The notes under the pieces are model-generated. The model worked only from the letters and a program-made list of their open reading frames with translations. It did no database searches and had not been told where the DNA came from. Below, in pieces: positions 1 through 6,235 of a DNA stretch of 6,424 nucleotides. This DNA is from Methanocalculus sp. (GTDB lineage Archaea; Halobacteriota; Methanomicrobia; Methanomicrobiales; Methanocorpusculaceae), in assembly GCF_029762515.1 (NCBI RefSeq), contig NZ_JARVGN010000090.1:1-6424 (forward strand). Direction: 5' to 3'. Position 1 is the first letter of the stretch; the number at the start of each line of letters is the position of its first letter. The position numbers and the translations under genes were made by a program.

Positions 1-467
1 ATCGTGCCGGTGTCCTCTCACGGGTTGCCGGAATGTTCTCCCGCCGGGGATTCAACATCGAGAGCCTGGCTGTCGGCACCTGCGAAGTGCCTGAGATGAG
101 CCGGATCACCATCACCGTGCATGGGGATGATACCCGGATCGAGCAGGTGAAGAAGCAGCTGAACAAGCTGATCGATGTCATCAAGGTCTCGGATATCACC
201 TATCACGAGCATGTGCGGCGTGAACTGGCGCTCATCAAGGTGGTTGCAAACCCGGGCAGTTCCCGTGCCGAGGTGATGCAGATCGCAGATACCTTCCGTG
301 CACAGATCATCGATGTCGGTGCGAAGACGCTTATCCTTCAGGTGGTCGGCCCGCCAGAGAAGATCGATGCACTCGAGAAACTCCTCCGCCAGTACGGGGT
401 GAAGGAGCTTGTGAGGACGGGAACGATCGCGGCACTGCGTGGCTCAAAGACCACAGCCGGAGATTAG
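1..467 (+). CDS. ilvN: Acetolactate synthase small (regulatory) subunit, 5'-truncated by window edge
   Basis: Regulatory subunit of acetolactate synthase (acetohydroxyacid synthase), the cytoplasmic enzyme that makes acetolactate from pyruvate at the start of valine, leucine and isoleucine synthesis. The small subunit binds the catalytic subunit (IlvB), activates it and confers feedback control. The frame is open from base 3, and 154 residues are visible before the TAG at 465-467. The visible start (R-A-G-V-L-S-R-V-A-G) joined to FSRRGFNIESLAVG is the hallmark N-terminal ACT domain of IlvN/IlvH; the ATG at base 33 is internal, not the start. The C-terminal half (AEVMQIADTFRAQIIDV, then LRQYGVKELVRTGTIAALRG) matches the second domain of the family. 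Family members are about 160-170 residues, so only about a dozen N-terminal residues are missing. The large subunit gene would be expected just upstream, outside the window. Identification is secure. Confidence 0.96.
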   Translation, partial: RAGVLSRVAGMFSRRGFNIESLAVGTCEVPEMSRITITVHGDDTRIEQVKKQLNKLIDVIKVSDITYHEHVRRELALIKVVANPGSSRAEVMQIADTFRAQIIDVGAKTLILQVVGPPEKIDALEKLLRQYGVKELVRTGTIAALRGSKTTAGD

Positions 468-480
468 ACCTTTCTCATCA

Positions 481-495
481 CTATTTTTTAGTTTT
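481..495 (+). terminator. T-rich terminator after ilvN
   Basis: Starting 14 bases after the ilvN stop there is a tract with six consecutive T and then four T (484-495), with no strong hairpin. Archaeal RNA polymerase commonly terminates at such T-rich stretches without a stem-loop. It would separate ilvN from the symporter genes. This is inferred from composition only. Confidence 0.5.
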
Positions 496-511
496 CCGCC
501 GGATAGATCAC

Positions 512-528
512 GCATTTTAATTAAATGC
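512..528 (+). promoter_or_regulatory. Candidate TATA box inside an inverted repeat, upstream of the first symporter
   Basis: An AT-only core, TTTTAATTAAA (515-525), resembles an archaeal TATA box. It lies within a near-palindrome: GCATTT (512-517) and AAATGC (523-528) are perfect inverted arms around a 5-base centre. Initiation about 25 bases downstream would give a leader of roughly 105-110 bases before the ATG at 654. A second weaker AT-rich candidate lies at 534-542. The arms could be a regulator site overlapping the TATA box, which would favour repression, but this is inference. Confidence 0.4.
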
Positions 529-644
529 CGTGACATACTATAGCATGACATGATCGGAAACGAGATTTGGCCGGATCGTTCTTCTTCCATCAACACGCTC
601 CTGCCCGTTCCCTGCCAAATCATCATTCATCGATCGAGAAAGCC

Positions 645-648
645 GGAG
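645..648 (+). promoter_or_regulatory. Ribosome binding site deciding the start of the first symporter
   Basis: GGAG lies 5 bases before the ATG at 654. The frame stays open upstream to a TTG at 567, but that TTG has no GGAG-like sequence before it. The 29 residues it would add are polar and histidine-rich and have no counterpart in the paralogous symporter. The ATG at 654 is therefore preferred. Confidence 0.7.
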
Positions 649-653
649 CATTC

Positions 654-2177
654 ATGACACTAGCCGGAATCGGAACCATTCTGATCATTCTGATTTACTG
701 CATCCTGCTGATTGGAATCGGGGTTGTGGCATCACGGAAGATCAACACGACAAGCGACTATATCGTAGCGGGCAGGTCGCTTGGTTTCTGGGTCTTTACG
801 ATCCTGATGGTCGCCTCGATCTGCAGTGGCATGACCCTGGTCGGGGTGTCGGGGTATGGGTATACCTCCGGCTGGCCCGGAATATGGGAGCAGATCGCAG
901 TCCCGCTTGCTGCTGCCTTCTGTATCACCATATTCGGTGTGAAGCTCCACAAAATCGGCAATGAAAACGGGTATATGACCCTTGAGGATTATTTTGCCCA
1001 CCGGTTTGAGAGTGTCCGTGAGCTCCGGGCACTCTCGGCAATTGCCGGAATCGCCGTCTCACTGATCTATCTTGTCGGCCAGTACACCGCCATCAGTATC
1101 GTGTTGATCTGGCTCTTTGATATTGCCCACTGGCAGGCACTGGTCATTGCAGGGATCATCATCACTGCCTACACCGTCATCGGAGGGCTCTATGCAGTCT
1201 CCTGGACAACACTTCTTCAGGGCGGTCTCCTGATTGCCGGTGTGATTGCGATTGCCCCCGTCCTGATCGCAAAGGCAGGTGGCCTGACACATATCAATGG
1301 TGTCCTTGCCGGAATTGATCCGAACCTCGTCGAGCCCTGGTTTCCACAACCAATCTATGCCGATTATGCCTTTGCAACACCTGAGTTCCTCCTCTCCTTT
1401 GGCCTGTTGATGGTGGTTGGCCTTGCCTGTGCTCCGCATGTCATCAACAATGTCCTCGCGGCACGTGATGTGAAATACTTCAAATGGTCTCCCCTGTTAG
1501 CATTTCTGATCTACCTTGTGGTGATGCTGCTTGTAAAGTTCGCAGGCTTTGCGGTCCGTGTCCTGGTCGAGGAAGGCTGTCTGGTGCTCCCGGAAGCGAT
1601 CAATGCTCAGGACTATGCATTTATGTACGGGGTTGAGTACGCCGCCCCGAATGTCTTTATATGGGGCATATTTGCCGTTATTGTACTTGCTGCGGTGATG
1701 TCTACGACCGATCGGCTTATGCTGACGATCGGGACGATGTTCTCCTGGGATATCTACAAAAATATTCTCAATACCGATGCCCCGGACAGCCGGGTTCTCT
1801 GGATCTCACGGGTCTCTGTCTTTGTTGCAGCTGCCATCTCGCTCATCCTTGCCATCAACCCTCCCGCAATGCTCGCCTGGCTGATCTGGATGGGGATTGG
1901 TGTGATGCTCTCCACATTTGCAGTCCCGATACTCGCAGGACTGTACTGGCGGGGGGCAACAACAAAGGGGGCACTTGTATCGATGAGTGCCGGGCTGATC
2001 TCATCTGGGGTTTTTGGCTATTATCATCAGTATGTTGCCGCACTCCCGGTACATTTCAGCCTCTATTCGGTGACGGTATCGGTTCTGGCGATGGTTATCG
2101 TCAGCTGGCTTTCTGAGAAGAACAGCCCTGAGGTTCTTGATAAAACAATGACAGGCTGGTATATTTTCAGGAGATGA
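654..2177 (+). CDS. Sodium:solute symporter (SSS) family protein, copy 1
   Basis: Integral membrane secondary transporter of 507 residues, predicted to import a small solute with Na+ using the LeuT-type fold; about 13 membrane helices can be placed, as in PutP. Family marks: GRSLGFW after helix 1, the SSS signature ending Y-T-V-I-G-G-L-Y-A (about 173-181), and AAVMSTTDRLML (about 346-357), which aligns with the PutP segment AAVMST whose Ser340/Thr341 contribute to the Na+ site (here S350, T351). The usual Asp of the W-T-D motif after the signature is Thr (T186). The substrate cannot be read from sequence; pantothenate, proline, acetate or other organic solutes are all possible in this family. 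It is about 78% identical to the gene at 2516-4036 with no internal gap. A hairpin plus T-tract after the stop suggests it is transcribed apart from copy 2. The product family is secure and the substrate unknown. Confidence 0.93.
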   Translation: MTLAGIGTILIILIYCILLIGIGVVASRKINTTSDYIVAGRSLGFWVFTILMVASICSGMTLVGVSGYGYTSGWPGIWEQIAVPLAAAFCITIFGVKLHKIGNENGYMTLEDYFAHRFESVRELRALSAIAGIAVSLIYLVGQYTAISIVLIWLFDIAHWQALVIAGIIITAYTVIGGLYAVSWTTLLQGGLLIAGVIAIAPVLIAKAGGLTHINGVLAGIDPNLVEPWFPQPIYADYAFATPEFLLSFGLLMVVGLACAPHVINNVLAARDVKYFKWSPLLAFLIYLVVMLLVKFAGFAVRVLVEEGCLVLPEAINAQDYAFMYGVEYAAPNVFIWGIFAVIVLAAVMSTTDRLMLTIGTMFSWDIYKNILNTDAPDSRVLWISRVSVFVAAAISLILAINPPAMLAWLIWMGIGVMLSTFAVPILAGLYWRGATTKGALVSMSAGLISSGVFGYYHQYVAALPVHFSLYSVTVSVLAMVIVSWLSEKNSPEVLDKTMTGWYIFRR

Positions 2178-2198
2178 TGGCGATTATAAGAGAGAACT

Positions 2199-2265
2199 GA
2201 TCTCTGGTTGCAAAAACCAGAAATCATCCTCTCAAAACTCCCATCTCTTCCATTTTGCTTTTTTT
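2199..2265 (+). terminator. Hairpin plus T-tract terminator after symporter copy 1
   Basis: Twenty-one bases after the stop, TCTGGTT (2203-2209) pairs perfectly with AACCAGA (2215-2221) around loop GCAAA. Three further pairs (GAT 2199-2201 with ATC 2223-2225) follow one mismatch. A run of seven T at 2259-2265, preceded by TTTT at 2253-2256, lies about 35 bases further on. T-tracts are the usual archaeal termination signal; the hairpin may mark or protect the RNA 3' end. Confidence 0.5.
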
Positions 2266-2316
2266 CCCTGAGACTTCCTGCTGGTATCCTGCATCTTCTG
2301 ATGAATCGATAATATG

Positions 2317-2340
2317 TGATGATCCGGTGAATCATCGGAT
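2317..2340 (+). promoter_or_regulatory. Overlapping inverted repeats, candidate operator upstream of the accessory peptide gene
   Basis: GATGAT (2318-2323) and ATCATC (2331-2336) form a perfect inverted repeat with a 7-base spacer. Interleaved with it, ATCCG (2322-2326) and CGGAT (2336-2340) form a second one. The site lies about 35 bases upstream of the best TATA-like sequence, where an activator would typically bind in archaea. No regulator is identified. Confidence 0.3.
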
Positions 2341-2372
2341 ATTTCCCTTTCGATGCGATCAGGATCGAGCAT

Positions 2373-2402
2373 GTTATATGTTAGCATGGCACACATTAGC
2401 AT
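2373..2402 (+). promoter_or_regulatory. Candidate promoter for the accessory peptide and symporter copy 2, with 7-base direct repeats
   Basis: GTTATATG (2373-2380) fits an archaeal TATA box and would place initiation near 2400-2405, almost on the ATG at 2406. The transcript would then begin with little or no leader, which agrees with the lack of a Shine-Dalgarno sequence before that ATG. TTAGCAT occurs twice, at 2381-2387 and 2396-2402, 15 bases apart, between the TATA box and the start, which is a plausible repressor site. A second TTATATG at 2403-2409 is another TATA candidate, but it would start transcription inside the small gene. Confidence 0.4.
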
Positions 2403-2405
2403 TAT

Positions 2406-2513
2406 ATGATATTTGGATTGCCTGACCACACGGTGTATGCCGTTCTTGGAACGATACTGGTTATCATCATTCTGCTGGTTATCTGGGCATTGAGATTCCC
2501 GGAGGGAGACTGA
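2406..2513 (+). CDS. Small single-helix membrane peptide, probable symporter accessory subunit (35 aa)
   Basis: A 35-codon gene too short for most gene finders. The product begins M-I-F-G-L-P-D-H-T-V-Y, continues with one strongly hydrophobic helix (about residues 9-29, rich in L, I and V) and ends with a short charged tail (R-F-P-E-G-D). The TGA at 2511-2513 is only 2 bases before the ATG of symporter copy 2, and the GGAGGGAG (2501-2508) that serves as that gene's ribosome binding site lies inside the last codons of this one, so the two are almost certainly translationally coupled. The G-L-P-D start followed by an aromatic/aliphatic helix resembles what I recall of very short 'symporter small accessory proteins' found directly before SSS genes in archaea and anaerobic bacteria; that link is from memory. 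It likely sits in the membrane beside the transporter and stabilises or modulates it. There is no Shine-Dalgarno before its own ATG, consistent with a leaderless message. It could be only a coupling leader ORF, but the clean membrane helix argues for a real peptide. Confidence 0.75.
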   Translation: MIFGLPDHTVYAVLGTILVIIILLVIWALRFPEGD

Positions 2514-2515
2514 GT

Positions 2516-4036
2516 ATGGCAGATGCAATGACGTTTGTCATCATCATCTTCTACTTCCTTCTCCTGATCGGGATCGGTGCCTGGGCATCACGGAAGATTA
2601 TTAATACCGAGGATTACATCCTCGCGGGCAGATCGCTTGGCTTCTGGGTCTTTACGATCCTGATGGTCGCCTCGATATGCAGCGGAATGACCCTCCTTGG
2701 GGTATCGGGGCTTGGCTATGCCTCTGGCTGGCCGACGATCTGGGAGCAGATCTTTGTTCCTGCGGCCGCTGCCTTCTGTATCACGATCTTTGGGATGAAA
2801 CTCCATACGGTCGGGCGTGAGAACGGCTATCTCACGCTTGAAGATTATTTTGCCCACCGGTTTGAGAGTGCAAAACACCTCCGCGGGCTCTCTGCCATCG
2901 CCGGGATCACCGTCTCGCTGATCTATCTTGTCGGCCAGTATACCGCAATCAGCATCGTCCTGATCTGGCTCTTTGGGATAGAGCACTGGCAGGCGCTGAT
3001 CATTGCGGGTATCATCATCACGACCTATACGGTGATCGGTGGCCTCTATGCGGTTTCATGGACGACCCTTATCCAGGGACTGATATTGATCTTTGGTGTC
3101 GTTGCGATTGCACCGTTCCTGATCATGCGGGCGGGAGGATTAACGCATATCAACGAGGTGCTCTCCGGCATAGATCCGAATTTTGTTGCACCGTGGTACC
3201 CAACCCCGGTCTATGCAGGATACGCCTTTGCAACACCGGAGTTCCTCTTCTCTTTTGCCATCCTCCTGATGGTCGGGCTTGCCTGTGCTCCGCATGTCAT
3301 TAACAATGTACTTGCTGCCAAAGAGACCAAATACTTCAAATGGTCTCCACTGATTGCGTTTCTCATCTACCTTGTGGTAATGCTCCTTGTGAAATTCGTC
3401 GGATTTGCTGTCCGTGTCCTCGTCGAAGAGGGCCAGATCATTCTCCCGGAAGCAGTGAATGCGCAGGATTTTGCCTTTATTCTCGGTGTTGAGTTTGCTT
3501 CACCCAGTATGCTTATCTGGGCGTTCTTTGCCGTTATCGTGCTGGCTGCGGTGATGTCAACAACCGATCGCCTGATGCTCACCATCGGCACGATCTTCTC
3601 CTGGGATATCTACAAGAATATCCTTCATCCGGAAGCATCAACAAAGAAAGTGCTCACCGTATCCAAAGCCTCGGTATTCCTTGCAGCTGTCATCTCACTT
3701 ATTCTTGCGATTAACCCTCCGGAAATGCTCGCCTGGCTCATCTGGATGGGAATTGGCGTGATGCTCTCAACCTTTGCCATCCCGATCCTTGGAGGGCTCT
3801 ACTGGCGGGGGGCGACAACCAAAGGCGCACTTGCCGCTATGGCATGTGGCCTGATCGGATCCGGCATCTTTGGGTACTACCACCAGTACGTGGCCAAGCT
3901 CCCGGTTCATTTCAGCCTGTATTCGGTGACGCTCGCACTGATTGCCCTTATTGTTGTGAGTCTTCTCACCGCAAAGAACAGCCAGAAGGTGCTCGATGAG
4001 ACAATGACGGGTTGGTATATATTCAGGAGAAAGTAG
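2516..4036 (+). CDS. Sodium:solute symporter (SSS) family protein, copy 2
   Basis: Integral membrane secondary transporter of 506 residues with about 13 predicted helices: helix 1 about 3-24, the next two about 43-66 and 74-96, and the last about 461-485. The start is clear: ATG 2516 has a strong GGAGGGAG 7 bases upstream. Family marks are GRSLGFW (38-44), the SSS signature ending YTVIGGLYA (171-179), and AAVMSTTDRLML (344-355) with S348 and T349 at the positions of the PutP Na+-site Ser340/Thr341. W-T-T (182-184) replaces the usual W-T-D. Compared with copy 1, the membrane core is nearly identical, while divergence concentrates at 322-337, at 371-385 after the core helix, and in the last helix (472-484). 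Copy 2 alone has an intact accessory peptide gene directly upstream, and a sensor kinase follows 87 bases downstream. The copies may differ in affinity, regulation or substrate; the substrate is unknown. Confidence 0.94.
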   Translation: MADAMTFVIIIFYFLLLIGIGAWASRKIINTEDYILAGRSLGFWVFTILMVASICSGMTLLGVSGLGYASGWPTIWEQIFVPAAAAFCITIFGMKLHTVGRENGYLTLEDYFAHRFESAKHLRGLSAIAGITVSLIYLVGQYTAISIVLIWLFGIEHWQALIIAGIIITTYTVIGGLYAVSWTTLIQGLILIFGVVAIAPFLIMRAGGLTHINEVLSGIDPNFVAPWYPTPVYAGYAFATPEFLFSFAILLMVGLACAPHVINNVLAAKETKYFKWSPLIAFLIYLVVMLLVKFVGFAVRVLVEEGQIILPEAVNAQDFAFILGVEFASPSMLIWAFFAVIVLAAVMSTTDRLMLTIGTIFSWDIYKNILHPEASTKKVLTVSKASVFLAAVISLILAINPPEMLAWLIWMGIGVMLSTFAIPILGGLYWRGATTKGALAAMACGLIGSGIFGYYHQYVAKLPVHFSLYSVTLALIALIVVSLLTAKNSQKVLDETMTGWYIFRRK

Positions 4037-4070
4037 GATTTGATAGTTAGATGTCGGATAGGATAGGAAC

Positions 4071-4094
4071 CTTTATTTTTCACTCTCCCTTTCC
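4071..4094 (+). terminator. Pyrimidine/T-rich terminator after symporter copy 2
   Basis: The stretch starting 34 bases after the stop is CTTTATTTTT followed by an unbroken C/T-rich tract, typical of archaeal T-rich termination. It runs directly into the promoter-like sequence of the kinase gene, so termination and initiation signals are packed into about 50 bases. Confidence 0.4.
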
Positions 4095-4106
4095 TTTTAT
4101 TTAAAA
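4095..4106 (+). promoter_or_regulatory. Candidate TATA box for the sensor kinase gene
   Basis: TTTTATTTAAAA fits an archaeal TATA box. Initiation about 25 bases downstream falls at about 4124-4128, on the preferred ATG (4124), implying a leaderless or nearly leaderless message. This makes separate transcription of the kinase from the symporters plausible, though read-through cannot be excluded. Confidence 0.4.
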
Positions 4107-4123
4107 AAAAGGAATGCGTGTGT

Positions 4124-6001
4124 ATGGTGGCAGGAGAGACTATAACGGGAAGAGTGCCCTTCAGCTGGCTTCTTTTTGGAAGCATAGTGCTCATCATCCT
4201 TATTGTCACCGCTGTCGTCATCAATGTCAATTACAACAATTCCCGCGAGCAGCTCGGGAACACCATGCTCCTCCAGCAGGAGAAGAATGAAGAAGGGCTC
4301 ATCCAGTCGATGCTCCTTGTTGATAGGGGTCTTCTCCTCTTTGACCAGTCTCTTGATTACAAACTCCGAGGTCCAATGGATTCTTTCCTCTCTGCATATG
4401 AAGAGAGTGGAGGTGATCCCGATCGAATCGATCTTGATGGGTTGAAGGCATCATTTGGGGAAGGCTATGAGCTCTATATCATCAATGATGCAGGGGTGAT
4501 TGAGTATACTACCTACTCCCCCGATCATCTCCTGGACTTTTCAGAGTACCCGCAATTCTATCGCCGCCTAACGAAGATCCGGGAAGGAAATATTTTTGTC
4601 TCAGATCGGATTGTCAAGGATTTCTCCACCGGCATGTTCCGGAAGTTTGTCTATCACCCAACCTCTGATCACCGCTATATCCTGGAGATCAGCTATATGG
4701 ATGATCAGATTCAGGAGATGCGATCAGCACTCAGGTACACCGAGGCTGCGGGAAGAATTCATGAGCTGAACCCGTACCTCACCTCGGTCAGGATTTTTTA
4801 TTTCAAAGGAGATGAGGTGGGAAATCCCAGTTATGTTCCTGAAGAGTGGCGCTCAGAGATCATTGAAACGGTGCTGGAAACCGGAGAATCACTGGAATTT
4901 AAGAATCCGGCTTCTGAGGTATATACCCGCTTCCTCTTCATCGATCTCTCCTCAAATGGCAACCCGCCTGAGATGAATCTCGTTGCAGAGATGACCTATA
5001 CGACTGCCCCCATTCAGCAACATCTCCACAATCTCCTGATGCTGCATCTCCTCATCGCCACCATTGCGATTCTGATTGGAGGAATTCTCGCCTATGCAGT
5101 CACCGAACGGATCACATGGCCTATTCACCGGTTGGTCGATGATACAGAGGTCATCTCCGGTGGGAATCTCGATCATCCAATCGGGATCGCGGGACCCCCG
5201 GAGCTCAGATCCCTCTCCCTCTCGATCCAGCAGATGGTCGATCGGCTGAAGGATATGATGAGCCGGCTCCAGGCATCTGAAGAAGAGCTGAGGGTGCAGA
5301 ATGAGGAGCTTGAGGAGCGGGTGCTTGAGCGGACCACTGACTTAACAGAAGCCCACGCGAGGGTCGGCTTCTATCTTGACCTGATTACCCATGATATCAA
5401 TAACACAAACCATACCTCATTGCTGTATCTTGAACTCCTGGAATCAGAGGCTGATGAGACCCTTGAGCGCTATATCGAAGGCCTTAAAAACTCCCTGAAA
5501 AAAAGTGACGAGATCATCGATAACGTCGCGACCCTGCGGGAGATCCAGGATGCAGAGGCATCACTTGTGCCGGTTCGGATCGGACCCATGCTCAGAAAAG
5601 AAGCGGATGCAGACGATCGGATCACCCTTCTCATGGAGGATGAAGACATCTCTGCCTGTGCAGACTCTCTCCTCTCACAGGCACTCTCGAATATCATTGT
5701 AAACAGCCTGAAGTTTGGGGGTGACGATGTCAGCATCACCATCTCAGTAACCACAACAGAAGATGCCGTCCTGATACGAATCGATGATACCGGACCCGGC
5801 ATTCCGGATGCGACAAAACCAGTAATCTTTACAAAATACACGCGGGGAACCGAGAGGGTAAGGGGGAAGGGGCTTGGCCTCTTCATCGTCCATACCCTGA
5901 TAGTTGATCGCTATGGTGGTTCGATCATCGTTGAAGACCGGGTGCCGGGCGATCCCACACAGGGTGTATCATTCGTTATCCGGCTGAAAAAAGTGGAATA
6001 A
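4124..6001 (+). CDS. Membrane sensor histidine kinase with Cache/PAS-like sensor and HAMP domain
   Basis: Two-component sensor kinase of 625 residues that autophosphorylates a histidine and passes the phosphate to a response regulator not in this window. Order: membrane helix 1 (about 15-35); an extracytoplasmic region of about 265 residues whose central part (YELYIINDAGVIEYTTY and on) looks like a Cache/PAS-type ligand domain; helix 2 (about 304-326); HAMP (about 327-378); a charged coiled coil (about 380-410). The phospho-acceptor box is T-H-D-I-N-N with His423; D424xxN427 fits the phosphatase motif seen in such kinases. The ATPase domain has an N box (SNIIVNSLKF, Asn527), G1 box DDTGPGIP (554-561), F box FTKYTRG and G2 box GKGLGL (581-586). 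All catalytic boxes are intact. Start choice: ATG 4124 is preferred; an in-frame GTG at 4118 adds two residues and has GGA at 4111-4113. Adjacency to the symporters suggests sensing of a related solute, but that is inference. Confidence 0.93.
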   Translation: MVAGETITGRVPFSWLLFGSIVLIILIVTAVVINVNYNNSREQLGNTMLLQQEKNEEGLIQSMLLVDRGLLLFDQSLDYKLRGPMDSFLSAYEESGGDPDRIDLDGLKASFGEGYELYIINDAGVIEYTTYSPDHLLDFSEYPQFYRRLTKIREGNIFVSDRIVKDFSTGMFRKFVYHPTSDHRYILEISYMDDQIQEMRSALRYTEAAGRIHELNPYLTSVRIFYFKGDEVGNPSYVPEEWRSEIIETVLETGESLEFKNPASEVYTRFLFIDLSSNGNPPEMNLVAEMTYTTAPIQQHLHNLLMLHLLIATIAILIGGILAYAVTERITWPIHRLVDDTEVISGGNLDHPIGIAGPPELRSLSLSIQQMVDRLKDMMSRLQASEEELRVQNEELEERVLERTTDLTEAHARVGFYLDLITHDINNTNHTSLLYLELLESEADETLERYIEGLKNSLKKSDEIIDNVATLREIQDAEASLVPVRIGPMLRKEADADDRITLLMEDEDISACADSLLSQALSNIIVNSLKFGGDDVSITISVTTTEDAVLIRIDDTGPGIPDATKPVIFTKYTRGTERVRGKGLGLFIVHTLIVDRYGGSIIVEDRVPGDPTQGVSFVIRLKKVE

Positions 6002-6111
6002 AAGGGCTCTTCGCTGATCTGTTGCGGGTTTTACATAGGGAATGAGTCATCATCCGGCTATCTGATGTTTGAATCCTGCATTCGGATCTGTTCACTCAGG
6101 CGCTTTCCCCA

Positions 6112-6160
6112 CCGCCCGTCCCCGTCCTCACATGCTTCGCAGGGAGGTTGTACCGGGCGG
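6112..6160. other. GC-rich nested inverted repeat in the 3' intergenic region
   Basis: CCGCCCG (6112-6118) is perfectly complementary to CGGGCGG (6154-6160). Inside, CCTC (6126-6129) pairs with GAGG (6144-6147), and TGC (6133-6135) with GCA (6139-6141) around a TTC loop. The structure overlaps the cysteine-coding part of the - strand frame, so it may simply reflect high GC. Confidence 0.3.
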
Positions 6161-6208
6161 CCGCAGATGCAGCGCGGGATGGGCGGGAAGGCTTTGTGGG
6201 CTTCCAGA

Positions 6209-6235
6209 GCATATAAACCCCGATTCGAAGAATCG
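6209..6235. promoter_or_regulatory. TATA-like box next to a perfect 6-bp inverted repeat
   Basis: GCATATAAAC (6209-6218) reads as a TATA box on the + strand, and as TTTATATG on the - strand. Directly beside it, CGATTC (6221-6226) and GAATCG (6230-6235) form a perfect inverted repeat around GAA. On the + strand this would lie between TATA box and start site, a typical repressor position. A further hairpin follows: TTGCTC (6245-6250) with GAGCAA (6255-6260). No + strand gene follows, so the promoter either serves an unrecognised short RNA or is a chance match. Confidence 0.25.

Noticed and set aside
567..653. Upstream extension of symporter copy 1 to a TTG at 567
   Set aside because: The added 29 residues are polar and His-rich, have no counterpart in copy 2, and the TTG lacks a ribosome binding site, while ATG 654 has GGAG at proper distance.
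1059..1439. Long - strand frame inside symporter copy 1 (and similar ones at 2588-2986 and 5470-5886)
   Set aside because: Antisense shadows of well-supported + strand genes, with low-complexity translations and no family motifs.
4054..4068. GGATA repeats between symporter copy 2 and the kinase
   Set aside because: Two adjacent short units only; too little to call a repeat or operator.
4114..4116. ATG at 4114 right after GGA as start of the kinase
   Set aside because: It is in a different frame and reaches a stop without any kinase or membrane sequence.
6109..6120. CCACCGCCCGTC resembling the conserved end of 16S rRNA
   Set aside because: Only about 10 bases match and the flanks do not resemble rRNA; a chance match in GC-rich sequence.
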